NCBI GenBank assembly: GCA_934476085.1
Contig: CAKSNE010000009.1
Span: forward strand, 6,182-70,181
DNA: 64,000 nucleotides
Direction: 5' to 3'
Origin: an uncultured Eubacteriales bacterium
GTDB taxonomy: Bacteria > Bacillota > Clostridia > Oscillospirales > Acutalibacteraceae
Part shown: one piece after another, positions 44,410-52,791 of the stretch
Layout: every line of letters begins with the position of its first letter
Position numbering within the stretch: the stretch's first letter is position 1
Notes under the pieces: model-generated
Database searches by the model: none
What the model was told of the DNA's origin: nothing
Seen by the model: only the letters and a program-made list of their open reading frames with translations
Translations under genes and position numbers: made by a program

Positions 44410-45522
44410 TTGAATTTTGTAGCACCTTGTTTATTTGGACTAGAAGGAATTGTAGCAGATGAATTGCGTAGAATGGACGCTGAAAATGTTGTTGCTGAAA
44501 ACGGAAGAGTTTTGTTTTCAGGTAAAGATAATATTCTTGCCCGTGCGAATATAAACCTTAGAACTGCCGAGCGTGTTTTAATATTGGTAGGTAAATTTAA
44601 AGCAAAGAATTTTACCGAACTTTTTGAAAATGTTAAAAACTTGCCTTTTGAAAATTTTATAGGTAAAAACGACGCTTTCCCTGTAAAAGGCTGGTCGTTG
44701 CAGTCTGCATTACATTCTATACCTGATTGTCAAAAGATTATTAAAAAGGCTATCGTTGAAAGATTAAAATTAAAATACTCAATCGGGTGGTTTGAAGAAA
44801 CAGGGAAGAAGTATCAAATTCAGTTTTCAATCCTTAAAGATGAAGTTTCAATTATGATTGACACTTCCGGTGAAGGACTTCATAAAAGGGGATACCGAGC
44901 AAACGCAAATGAAGCACCTATTAAAGAAACTTTAGCCGCCGCATTTTGCTCTCTTGCAAGAATTTATCCTGATACAAGACTTTTTGATCCGTTTTGCGGT
45001 TCGGGTACAATTTTAATTGAAGCGGCATTAATTGCAAATAATATTGCACCTGGACTTAAACGAGGTTTTGTTTCAGAAGGTTTTGACTTTTTAGACCAAT
45101 CTGCTTTTAGGGTAGAGCGTGAACGTGCGTTAGATTTAATTTCAAGAACATCTGATTTTCACGCTTTCGGCTCGGATATTGACGGCTTATCTCTTGAAAT
45201 AGCAGAGAAAAACGCTGAAAAAGCGGGCGTTTCAAGCAATATTTCATTCTCAAAAGCTGATATAAAAGATTTTTCACTTGATGAAAACCGTGCATTGATT
45301 ATTACTAATCCGCCTTACGGCGAACGCTTGCTTGATATTAGACAGGCAGAACAATTATATAAAATTATGGGCGAAAAATTCATAAAAGAAAGGGGCAAAA
45401 AATATTATATTATTACTCCGGATGAACAGTTTGAAAAAATCTTCGGAAGAGAAGCTGATAAGAGAAGAAAACTTTATAACGGCAATATAAAATGTCAGTT
45501 GTATATGTATTTTAAAGCTTGA
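44410..45522 (+). CDS. THUMP-domain class I SAM-dependent RNA methyltransferase
   Basis: Predicted 23S rRNA N2-guanine methyltransferase of the COG0116 (RlmL N-terminal-half/YpsC) family, 370 residues. A THUMP RNA-binding domain (about 45-150) precedes the methyltransferase fold, with the SAM-binding motif LFDPFCGSGTILIEAALIA (about 195) and catalytic NPPYGERL (about 300). The start is TTG 44410, since AAAGGAAG lies 7 bases upstream and MNFVAPCLFGLEGIVADELRR matches the family N-terminus; an earlier TTG at 44368 has no ribosome site. Confidence 0.9.
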   Translation: MNFVAPCLFGLEGIVADELRRMDAENVVAENGRVLFSGKDNILARANINLRTAERVLILVGKFKAKNFTELFENVKNLPFENFIGKNDAFPVKGWSLQSALHSIPDCQKIIKKAIVERLKLKYSIGWFEETGKKYQIQFSILKDEVSIMIDTSGEGLHKRGYRANANEAPIKETLAAAFCSLARIYPDTRLFDPFCGSGTILIEAALIANNIAPGLKRGFVSEGFDFLDQSAFRVERERALDLISRTSDFHAFGSDIDGLSLEIAEKNAEKAGVSSNISFSKADIKDFSLDENRALIITNPPYGERLLDIRQAEQLYKIMGEKFIKERGKKYYIITPDEQFEKIFGREADKRRKLYNGNIKCQLYMYFKA

Positions 45523-45565
45523 TTTATTGCCAAAACTAAGATAAATTATGAACAAATTATTAAAC

Positions 45566-45582
45566 TTTGCCCTTTTCTGACC
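45566..45582 (+). promoter_or_regulatory. Possible CtsR-like box upstream of groESL
   Basis: TTTGCCC, a 3-base gap and TCTGACC resemble the CtsR heptad repeat TTTGACC-N3-TTTGACC, with one mismatch per heptad. A candidate promoter (TTGATT 45610-45615, 16 bp, TAAAAT 45632-45637) lies downstream. No CIRCE inverted repeat is present. The match is weak. Confidence 0.3.
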
Positions 45583-45684
45583 TTTTTTGAAAATTCTTTG
45601 ATTTTGCTCTTGATTTTTTCAAAAAAAGTATTAAAATAATGGTAAAGCCTATGAAGGCAAATATAGATTTTGGAGGAAACTATT

Positions 45685-45969
45685 ATGACAATTAAACCAT
45701 TAGGAGATAGAGTTGTTGTAAAAATGCAAGCTGCTGAAGAAACAACTAAGGGCGGCATTATTCTTACAAATTCAGCAAAAGAAAAACCACAAATCGCAGA
45801 AATTCTTGCTGTCGGTCCCGGCGGCGTTGTAGATGGTTGCGAGGTTGATATGTTTGTTGAAGTCGGCGACAAAGTTCTTTTAAATAAATATGCAGGAAAT
45901 GAAGTTAAAATTGATGATGAAGAATATATTATTGTTCGTCAGTCAGATATTCTTGCAATTGTTGAATAG
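45685..45969 (+). CDS. groES: Co-chaperonin GroES
   Basis: A 94-residue cap of the GroEL folding chamber. The N-terminal IKPLGDRVVVKM, the mobile-loop region AEETTKGGIILTNSAKEKPQ, and the C-terminal IDDEEYIIVRQSDILAIVE match the family throughout. The start is ATG 45685 with GGAGG eight bases upstream; an earlier in-frame codon lies inside the ribosome site. groEL follows after 15 bases. Confidence 0.97.
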   Translation: MTIKPLGDRVVVKMQAAEETTKGGIILTNSAKEKPQIAEILAVGPGGVVDGCEVDMFVEVGDKVLLNKYAGNEVKIDDEEYIIVRQSDILAIVE

Positions 45970-45984
45970 GAGGATTAATTTATT

Positions 45985-47634
45985 ATGGCTAAAGATTTAA
46001 TTTATGGCGAAGAAGCTCGTAAAAAATTACAAGCAGGTGTTGATAAACTTGCTAATACAGTTAAAGTTACATTAGGCCCTAAAGGCAGAAATGTAGTGCT
46101 TGATAAAAAATATGGTGCTCCGCTTATTACTAACGATGGTGTTACAATCGCAAAAGAGATTGAGCTTACCGACAACTTCGAAAATATGGGTGCACAGCTT
46201 GTTAAAGAAGTTGCTACAAAAACTAATGATGTTGCAGGCGACGGTACTACAACCGCTACTTTGCTCGCACAGGCTTTAGTTCGTGAAGGTATGAAAAACG
46301 TTACTGCCGGTGCTAACCCAATGGTAGTTAGAAAAGGTATGCAAAAAGCAGTTGATTCGGCCGTTGAAGCAATTATCAAAAATTCAAAAACAATCAGCGG
46401 TTCAGAAGATATTAAAAGAGTAGCTTCTGTATCATCTGCTGATGATTATGTTGGCGAACTTATTGCTGACGCTATGGATAAAGTAACTAAAGACGGTGTT
46501 ATTACTATCGAAGAGTCAAAAACCGCTGATACTACTTGTGAAGTAGTTGAAGGTATGATGTTTGACCGCGGTTATCTTTCACCTTATATGGTAACTGATA
46601 CTGATAAAATGGAATGTGAACTCGATAATCCTGCTATCATTATTACTGATAAAAAAATCTCTAATGTTCAAGAAATTTTACCATTACTCGAACAAATCGT
46701 TCAAGCAGGTAAGAAGTTCCTTATCATCGCTGAAGATGTTGAAAATGAAGCTATTTCAACAATCGTTTTAAATAAACTTCGCGGTACATTTACTTGTGCT
46801 GCTGTTAAAGCTCCGGGCTTTGGCGACAGAAGAAAAGAAATGTTACAAGATATCGCTATTTTAACAGGCGGTACTGTAATTTCTGATGAACTCGGTATGG
46901 AACTTAAAGATGCTACTTTGGAAATGTGCGGTAGTGCTAAAACCGTTAAGGTTACTAAAGAAAATACAACAATTGTTGATGGTTGCGGTAATCAAGCTGA
47001 TATTAAGGCTAGATGTGAACAGATTAAAACTCAAATCGAGTCTACAACATCTGATTTCGACAGAGAAAAATTACAAGAAAGACTTGCTAAACTTTCAGGC
47101 GGTGTTGCTGTTATTAAAGTCGGTGCTGCTACTGAAATTGAAATGAAAGAGAAAAAACTTCGTATTGAAGATGCTCTTTCTGCTACAAAAGCCGCAGTTG
47201 AAGAAGGTATCGTAGCAGGTGGCGGTACTGCACTTCTTAATGCTCTTCCTGCTGTTAAAGCAACTGTTGACGCTGCTGAAGGCGATGAAAAAACAGGTGC
47301 AAAAATCGTTCTTAAAGCACTTGAAGAACCTGTTAGACAAATCGCTTACAACGCAGGTCTTGACGGTAGCGTTATTATTAATAAAATCCTTGAGTCAGGC
47401 AAAGTAAACTATGGCTTTGATGCTTATAATGAAGTTTACGGCGATATGATTGAAGCCGGTATCGTTGATCCTACAAAGGTTACTCGTTCAGCACTTCAAA
47501 ACGCTGCTTCAGTTGCTGCTATGGTTCTTACAACTGAAAGCTTGGTTTCTGATAATAAAGAAGACGCCGCTAAAGAAGCTGCTGCAGCCGCTGCTGCCGG
47601 TATGGCCGGTGGCGGAATGGGCGGTATGTATTAA
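45985..47634 (+). CDS. groEL: Chaperonin GroEL
   Basis: The 549-residue subunit of the 14-mer ATP-driven folding chamber. The ATP-binding motif VAGDGTTTATLLAQALVREG (about 84-103) and the conserved aspartates in GDGTT are present; the C-terminus ends in the flexible GGMGGMY tail. AGGAGG precedes the start. It is the second gene of the groESL operon and is followed by a strong terminator. Confidence 0.98.
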   Translation: MAKDLIYGEEARKKLQAGVDKLANTVKVTLGPKGRNVVLDKKYGAPLITNDGVTIAKEIELTDNFENMGAQLVKEVATKTNDVAGDGTTTATLLAQALVREGMKNVTAGANPMVVRKGMQKAVDSAVEAIIKNSKTISGSEDIKRVASVSSADDYVGELIADAMDKVTKDGVITIEESKTADTTCEVVEGMMFDRGYLSPYMVTDTDKMECELDNPAIIITDKKISNVQEILPLLEQIVQAGKKFLIIAEDVENEAISTIVLNKLRGTFTCAAVKAPGFGDRRKEMLQDIAILTGGTVISDELGMELKDATLEMCGSAKTVKVTKENTTIVDGCGNQADIKARCEQIKTQIESTTSDFDREKLQERLAKLSGGVAVIKVGAATEIEMKEKKLRIEDALSATKAAVEEGIVAGGGTALLNALPAVKATVDAAEGDEKTGAKIVLKALEEPVRQIAYNAGLDGSVIINKILESGKVNYGFDAYNEVYGDMIEAGIVDPTKVTRSALQNAASVAAMVLTTESLVSDNKEDAAKEAAAAAAAGMAGGGMGGMY

Positions 47635-47654
47635 TACCAACTATGTCTATAAAA

Positions 47655-47694
47655 CTAAAAAATCTCGATTGAATTTTTCAATCGAGATTTTTTT
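47655..47694 (+). terminator. Terminator of groESL
   Basis: AAATCTCGATTGA pairs with TCAATCGAGATTT and ends in a long T-run. Confidence 0.9.
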
Positions 47695-47709
47695 AATGTA
47701 AAAATTAAA

Positions 47710-48891
47710 TTATTTAATTGCGTTTTTGAGTTCTTCGGTTTTATCGGTTTTTTCCCAAGTGAACTCTGCTTCGTTTCTGCCAAAATGACCATAGTTACTT
47801 GTTTTTGAATAAATCGGTCTGCGTAAATTCAAGTCACGAATAATAGCGGCAGGGCGTAAGTCAAAAACTTTTGTAACTGCGTCTGCAATAGCAGTATCAG
47901 GGTATTTACCTGTTCCAAATGTATCAACAGAAACAGAAACAGGTTTTGCAACGCCAATTGCATAAGCGAGTTGAATTTCACATTTATCAGCAAGTCCTGC
48001 GGCAACAATGTTTTTAGCCACATATCTTGCCATATAAGCGGCTGAACGGTCAACTTTTGTTGGGTCTTTACCGGAAAAAGCACCGCCGCCGTGACGAGCG
48101 TAACCGCCGTAAGTATCAACAATAATTTTTCTGCCTGTAAGACCTGTATCGCCTTGTGGTCCGCCGATAACAAATCTGCCTGTTGGATTAATGAAGTATT
48201 TAGTATTTTCATCAGCAAGGTTTTGCGGAATGATTTTATCAATAACTTCTGCTTTAATATCTTTTCTTAAAGTTTCAATATCAACATCATCTGTGTGTTG
48301 AGTAGAAACAACAACTGCGTCAATTCTTACAGGTTTGTTGTTTTCGTCATATTCAACAGTAACTTGTGTTTTGCCGTCAGGGCAAAGATAATCTAAAGTG
48401 CCGTCTTTTCTGACTTCGGTAAGTTTAAGAGCGAGCTTATGAGCATAGTCAGCCGCAATTGGCATATAGTTTTCGGTATCGTTGCAAGCATAACCGAACA
48501 TCAAACCTTGGTCGCCTGCACCAAACTGGTTAAGCTCATCTTTTTCTCCGCCTTTTAACTCATAAGAATTATCAACACCGAGTGCAATATCAGGGGATTG
48601 TTTATCAAGTGAAACATTAACTGCGCAAGTGTTTCCGTTGAATCCTGCTTTTTCGCTGTCGTAACCGATTTTTACAAGTGTTTTTCTAACAACAGACGGA
48701 ATATCAACCTGTGCATTAGTTGTAATTTCGCCCATAACATTGATAACGCCTGTTGTAGCAAATGTTTCGCAAGCAACTCGTGAATATGGGTCTTGTTCAA
48801 TCATTGCATCGAGAATAGCGTCAGAAATACCATCACAAACTTTGTCGGGATGTCCTTCTGTTACTGATTCTGAAGTAAATAATTTTTTCAT
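47710..48891 (-). CDS. metK: S-adenosylmethionine synthetase
   Basis: Makes SAM from methionine and ATP. The 393-residue protein begins MKKLFTSESVTEGHPDK and contains the signatures GAGDQGLMFGYA (about 115) and GGGAFSGKDPTKVDRSAAYMAR (about 258). The start is ATG 48891 with AAAGGA upstream; a longer in-frame extension runs back into the riboswitch terminator and is not coding. Expression is controlled by the SAM-I riboswitch directly upstream, a feedback loop on the enzyme's own product. Confidence 0.97.
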   Translation of the reverse strand: MKKLFTSESVTEGHPDKVCDGISDAILDAMIEQDPYSRVACETFATTGVINVMGEITTNAQVDIPSVVRKTLVKIGYDSEKAGFNGNTCAVNVSLDKQSPDIALGVDNSYELKGGEKDELNQFGAGDQGLMFGYACNDTENYMPIAADYAHKLALKLTEVRKDGTLDYLCPDGKTQVTVEYDENNKPVRIDAVVVSTQHTDDVDIETLRKDIKAEVIDKIIPQNLADENTKYFINPTGRFVIGGPQGDTGLTGRKIIVDTYGGYARHGGGAFSGKDPTKVDRSAAYMARYVAKNIVAAGLADKCEIQLAYAIGVAKPVSVSVDTFGTGKYPDTAIADAVTKVFDLRPAAIIRDLNLRRPIYSKTSNYGHFGRNEAEFTWEKTDKTEELKNAIK

Positions 48892-48940
48892 TGATTTTAT
48901 GTTTCCTTTCGTTTTAAGAGATATTGATAAATTCTTAAAG

Positions 48941-49094
48941 AAAAAATCCGCAAGTAGCAAATCTACCTGCGGAGTCAAGGTTTTTGTTTTACCTCATCTC
49001 GCAGAAGTTCTGCAGGACTTGGCACCTTAACCGTAAAATCGGTCAGGTTGCCGTGGTTTCAAAGGGCCATATCCCTCCACCACTCTTGATAAGG
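48941..49094 (-). ncRNA. SAM-I riboswitch (S box) with terminator
   Basis: On the minus strand the aptamer starts CTTATCAAGAGTGGTGGAGG and continues GGCCC, TGAAACCACGGCAACC and GGTGCCAA, ending with GATGAG. A terminator stem (TCCGCAGGTAG with its imperfect complement) with T-run follows at 48941-48973. Confidence 0.96.
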
Positions 49095-49154
49095 AATTTA
49101 TCTTTTATATTATATATGACTTATGCGCTTTTGTCAATAGGATTATGCTATTTG

Positions 49155-49751
49155 CTAAACTTTGTCAGTTCCTTTTAAAATAGGGGAAAGTTTTTTGTAA
49201 ATCAGTAAGCAAATTACCGTATCGAATAAACCTTTAAAAATATTAAATGGCAGATTGAAAATAATTAATGCTTGCCACAAATTTTTTACACTCGGCAAAA
49301 TAGCTTGGTACATACCGATAATTGCACTCATAGGCATAAAAGCGGTATAAATAGGGTAGACTATGTAGTAATTAGTGAAAATGCTTATTATCGCCATAAT
49401 TAAAGCACCTATAAGCGAGCCGATAAAAGCATTTTTCTTGGTTTTCTTTCTTTTATAAATAAGTCCTGCAAAAAACACAAAAATTGCACCTATAAGGAAG
49501 TTTGAAATTTCTCCGACACCGCCGGTTGTGCCAACCGGTAAGTGAATAAGATTTTTTATTAAGCAAACAACAACACCATAAACAGGTCCGTATGCAAATG
49601 AAGCAATAAGTGCAGGCAATTCCGAAAAATCAAGCTTTATAAAACTTGGAATGATGAAAGGCAACGGTATTTCAATCAGCATTAAAACGAATGCCAGAGC
49701 CGATAAAATACCCGTTCCGCAAAGGGCTCTTAAATTTTTTGTTTTGTTCAT
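49155..49751 (-). CDS. ribU: Riboflavin ECF transporter S component (RibU)
   Basis: Substrate-binding membrane subunit (198 residues, six helices) of an ECF importer for riboflavin. The N-terminal LCGTGILSALAFVLMLIEIPLPFIIPSFIKLDFSELPALI is the RibU hallmark, and the FMN riboswitch upstream confirms the substrate class. The start is ATG 49751: GGAG lies 9 bases upstream, while the ATG three codons earlier abuts it. Together with FolT it implies vitamin scavenging through a shared ECF module encoded elsewhere. Confidence 0.94.
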   Translation of the reverse strand: MNKTKNLRALCGTGILSALAFVLMLIEIPLPFIIPSFIKLDFSELPALIASFAYGPVYGVVVCLIKNLIHLPVGTTGGVGEISNFLIGAIFVFFAGLIYKRKKTKKNAFIGSLIGALIMAIISIFTNYYIVYPIYTAFMPMSAIIGMYQAILPSVKNLWQALIIFNLPFNIFKGLFDTVICLLIYKKLSPILKGTDKV

Positions 49752-49790
49752 AAAAAACATCTCCGATTAAAAATATTTTCTTTGAAACAA

Positions 49791-49829
49791 AAAATAAGAC
49801 CTCATTGTAAAATTAAATACAATGAGGCG
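49791..49829 (-). terminator. FMN riboswitch terminator before ribU
   Basis: CCTCATTGTA pairs with TACAATGAGG and is followed on the minus strand by a T-rich tract, forming the expression platform. Confidence 0.85.
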
Positions 49830-49849
49830 CAAAAATAGTCTTATTTTTC

Positions 49850-49974
49850 TTTTTCCATCCGGACTTTAACCGTCGGCTACGGAATCACACCGCAATCAAC
49901 CAAAAGGCTCGAGGGCTAATAAACAAAGCGTTTATATTACCTCCGGTGGAGAATTTCACTCCGCCCCAAAGATA
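49850..49974 (-). ncRNA. FMN riboswitch (RFN element)
   Basis: On the minus strand the conserved blocks run in order: ATCTTTGGGGCGGAGTGAAATTC, CCACCGGAGGT, AGCCCTCGAGC, GATTCCGTAGCCGACGGTTAAAGTC and GGATGG. These are the core of the RFN element. It lies about 100 bp upstream of ribU. Confidence 0.96.
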
Positions 49975-50043
49975 TTTTTATTATACATCTAATCTTTATA
50001 TAAGTCAATAGTATAAAAAAATTAAAAAATATGAAAATAGTAC

Positions 50044-50072
50044 TTGCATTTTTAAATAAAATCTGCTATAAT
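50044..50072 (+). promoter_or_regulatory. Promoter of tRNA-Gln
   Basis: TTGCAT (50044-50049), 17-bp spacer, TATAAT (50067-50072), 20 bp before the tRNA. Confidence 0.7.
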
Positions 50073-50091
50073 CATTTAGTAACTTAAATAT

Positions 50092-50166
50092 AGGGGTATC
50101 GCCAAGCGGTAAGGCACTGGATTTTGATTCCAGCATTCGTAGGTTCAAATCCTGCTACCCCTGCCA
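50092..50166 (+). tRNA. tRNA-Gln (anticodon TTG)
   Basis: AGGGGTA pairs with TACCCCT, the anticodon loop is TTTTGAT, the T-loop TTCAAAT, with discriminator G and encoded CCA. Confidence 0.96.
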
Positions 50167-50274
50167 AACGGAGCAATTTTGTTTGCTCCGTTTTTTTGTG
50201 AAAAATTATTAAGTAATGATTATATCTATATCAAGTCGGTAGCGTTTTTCTTTTTATTAAATTGAAAAAATATG

Positions 50275-50302
50275 TTGACAAATTTTAAATTTATGTTATA
50301 AT
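50275..50302 (+). promoter_or_regulatory. Promoter of the CAT/Trp tRNA pair
   Basis: Consensus TTGACA (50275-50280), 16-bp spacer, TATAAT (50297-50302), 20 bp before the tRNA. Confidence 0.75.
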
Positions 50303-50321
50303 TAATCTTGCGGTTCTCAAA

Positions 50322-50398
50322 GGAGCATTAGCTCAGTTGGTTAGAGCTCCCGGCTCATAACCGGACGGTCCGGGGTTCGAGTCCCTGATGCTCCACCA
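50322..50398 (+). tRNA. tRNA with CAT anticodon (Met, or Ile2 if lysidine-modified)
   Basis: GGAGCAT pairs with ATGCTCC; the anticodon loop is CTCATAA in a CGG/CCG-rich stem. The paired first acceptor position excludes initiator tRNA. The GGCTCATAACC arm resembles Firmicute tRNA-Ile(CAU), so elongator Met versus Ile2 is not settled by sequence alone. Confidence 0.93.
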
Positions 50399-50417
50399 CC
50401 GCTTTATTAAAAAATAT

Positions 50418-50493
50418 AGGGGTATAGCTCAGTTGGTAGAGCAGTGGTCTCCAAAACCACGTGCCGAGGGTTCAAGTCCTTCTGCCCCTGCCA
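50418..50493 (+). tRNA. tRNA-Trp (anticodon CCA)
   Basis: AGGGGTA pairs with TGCCCCT, the anticodon loop is CTCCAAA, T-loop TTCAAGT, discriminator G and encoded CCA. Cotranscribed with the CAT tRNA 19 bases upstream. Confidence 0.96.
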
Positions 50494-50496
50494 TAA

Positions 50497-50541
50497 AACA
50501 CACCGTAAATCCTTTAATAATAGGCTTTACGGTGTGTTTTT
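50497..50541 (+). terminator. Terminator of the tRNA pair
   Basis: AACACACCGTAAA pairs with TTTACGGTGTGTT and is followed by T8. Confidence 0.88.
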
Positions 50542-50627
50542 TTTATACTTTTTAAATATTCAAAATAATCAAAAGTTCCTGAAAAATACCTGTATTTTCT
50601 TTGTTTTGGTGTCTAAATTTCGAGTAA

Positions 50628-50672
50628 AAAACAAGCCCCAAATGCCTTTGTAATCGGCGTTTGGGGCTTGTC
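50628..50672 (-). terminator. Terminator of the leucine-rich protein cluster
   Basis: CAAGCCCCAAACGCC pairs with GGCATTTGGGGCTTG; on the minus strand it is followed by T6. It lies about 50 bp past the stop codon of the 50724-51860 gene. Confidence 0.8.
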
Positions 50673-50723
50673 TTAAATATTGAAATTATGAAAATAATTT
50701 TTATTTTGTCAAGTTTTTGATAA

Positions 50724-51860
50724 TTAATTTATACCGCTATAAATCAAAGTTTTACCTATATAAATTTTAGCATTTTTAACACCTGTGCCTTTAAGATTTT
50801 TCTTTAATTCTTTTGCGACTTTTTTGTTTTTTACATAGAATTTAATTCCATTCTTTGTATTTTCAAAAGTGCGTTCGCTTATTTTTGGAGCTTTTTTCTT
50901 GTTTTTTAAAACAACACTTGATAACTTTTTACAATTTTGAAAGGCAGTAAGAAAATCGCTTGTCCACCAACCACCGCCCTCAGAATCATTAATATCTTTT
51001 ATATTTGTTCCTAAAACAATTTTCTCAAGATTACTGCAATTTGCAAAGGTGGCTGAAAGTGTTTTCACTTTATTTCCGATATTAACATATTTGAGTTTTT
51101 TGCAACCCTCAAATGCCTGACTTCCTATTTTTATAACGCTATTTGGTATTGTGATTTTTTTAATTGCAGTACCAGAAAATGATTTTTCACCAATTGTTTT
51201 TAGGTGTTTCCCAAATTTGATTTTTTTCAATTTGTAGCAATACATAAACGCAGCATTTTCTAATGCTTCTGCAGATACCAAATTGATTTTTTCTAAACCA
51301 CAATGGCTCATGCAGTTTTCATCAAAAATTTTAATTTTTGATGAATTAATTTTTTTTAAATTGTAATTTCCTTCTAATGCACTTGGTCCTATTTCGCTAA
51401 AATTGGATACATCAATTTCATACATAGAATTATAACCAAGACATCCCAAAACTCCTGATTGACCGTTAAAACATATAAAACTGACATCAATATCTATAGC
51501 TCTAAAATCAGACATTGAAACGCCTTTGCTATAGACTATTCTGTCTATGTTATAATTGAGATAATCAAAAAAGTTCTCACTTAGTGAATATCCACCATAG
51601 TTACTATAACCGTAATAATCATATTTCTCCATTTTTTCATCACTAAATTGTTTTGTAGGATATTTGGATACATCTTCTTTCGGAATATTAGTTATTGTAA
51701 GAGTTTTGCTTCTGTCATACGTCCATTTTATACCGTGAGATTTGTTATTATAAATCAAGTATCCGTTTGAACTAATTTGTTCTGATTCTGCTAAAACATT
51801 TGTACCTATTGTTAAGACAGTTAATGCAATTGCAAGAATTATTGATATTATCTTTTTCAT
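50724..51860 (-). CDS. Secreted BspA-like leucine-rich repeat protein
   Basis: Exported protein of 378 residues. The signal peptide (1-24, IISIILAIALTVLTIGTNVLA) is followed by an N-terminal region of unknown fold and BspA/LRR_5 repeats from about 150 to 330, with phrases such as IGEKSFSGTAIKKITIPNSVIKIGSQAFEGCKKLKYVNIG. The last 40 residues (GIKFYVKNKKVAKELKKNLK and following) are a module shared with both upstream neighbours. No anchor is visible. Ribosome site AAGGAG. Such proteins bind host or bacterial surfaces in other species; the ligand here is unknown. Confidence 0.85.
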   Translation of the reverse strand: MKKIISIILAIALTVLTIGTNVLAESEQISSNGYLIYNNKSHGIKWTYDRSKTLTITNIPKEDVSKYPTKQFSDEKMEKYDYYGYSNYGGYSLSENFFDYLNYNIDRIVYSKGVSMSDFRAIDIDVSFICFNGQSGVLGCLGYNSMYEIDVSNFSEIGPSALEGNYNLKKINSSKIKIFDENCMSHCGLEKINLVSAEALENAAFMYCYKLKKIKFGKHLKTIGEKSFSGTAIKKITIPNSVIKIGSQAFEGCKKLKYVNIGNKVKTLSATFANCSNLEKIVLGTNIKDINDSEGGGWWTSDFLTAFQNCKKLSSVVLKNKKKAPKISERTFENTKNGIKFYVKNKKVAKELKKNLKGTGVKNAKIYIGKTLIYSGIN

Positions 51861-51882
51861 AATTTTTTCTCCTTAAAATAAA

Positions 51883-52746
51883 TCAGAGTGGACGTTTAGT
51901 AGTTATGTTTTTATATATTAGTTTTTTACCTATATAAATTTTAGCGTTTTTAACGCCTGTGCCTTTAAGATTTTTCTTTAAATCTTTTGCGACTTTTTTG
52001 TTTTTTACATAGAATTTTATACCGCTTTTAGTGTTCAAAAATGCATGTGAACCAATAGAAGAAAGGGGACGCTTACAATCTAAATATACTTTATTTAGCT
52101 TTTTACATCCAATAAAGGCTTGTTTTCCGATTTCTTTAATATTTTTTCCTAATTTTACTCCTCTTAAAAATATACAATCATTAAATGCAGAAGAGTATAT
52201 CGCTTTAATATTTGTTAACTCCAGAAGATTTTGTTTTCTAAATCCTCTAAGTTTTTTGCAGCGACTAAATGCATCAGAATAAATTATTTGCACTTTATCA
52301 AGATTTGCTACATATTTGAGTTCACTACAGCCTTCAAAAGTATTTGCACTTACACCTTTGGTATGCTTGTCTAATGCTGCTGCTTGTATAGGTGCATTTC
52401 TTATTTTAACAGTTTCATCCATAGGACCAAAGATTGCTGAATAAATATTAAGATATTCATAATCCTTTGCATTAACTGGTTTAAGCGTTTTTAATTCTTC
52501 TTGGGTTAATGAGTTAATTGTTAAATCATGCATTTCCTTGTCATATTTCCATCTAAAACTTGTAAAATCATCAATTCTAATGCCACTTGTTTCAAACCAC
52601 TCATCATTTGTAGAAGTTGAAATAGTTGTTTGGTTTGTTGAAATTGTGCTGGTTGTTTGATTTGCTGAAGTATTGGCAATCGTAAGTGTTCCAATACAAC
52701 TTAATAATAAATTTAAAATTATAATCAATGATATTATCTTTTTCAT
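51883..52746 (-). CDS. Secreted BspA-like leucine-rich protein, paralogue 2
   Basis: A 287-residue exported protein: signal peptide 1-25, then a Ser/Thr/Gln-rich linker built of repeated NQTTSTISTNQ-like units (about 26-46), an N-terminal domain, about four LRR_5 repeats (FEGCSELKYVANLDKVQII, IKEIGKQAFIGCKKLNKVYL) and the shared C-terminal module ending IYIGKKLIYKNIT. It closely resembles the next gene upstream along nearly its full length. AAGGAG precedes the ATG, as in all three. Confidence 0.85.
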   Translation of the reverse strand: MKKIISLIIILNLLLSCIGTLTIANTSANQTTSTISTNQTTISTSTNDEWFETSGIRIDDFTSFRWKYDKEMHDLTINSLTQEELKTLKPVNAKDYEYLNIYSAIFGPMDETVKIRNAPIQAAALDKHTKGVSANTFEGCSELKYVANLDKVQIIYSDAFSRCKKLRGFRKQNLLELTNIKAIYSSAFNDCIFLRGVKLGKNIKEIGKQAFIGCKKLNKVYLDCKRPLSSIGSHAFLNTKSGIKFYVKNKKVAKDLKKNLKGTGVKNAKIYIGKKLIYKNITTKRPL

Positions 52747-52791
52747 AATTTTTTCTCCTTAAATATTAAACTAATTGACAAATAAAATAAA

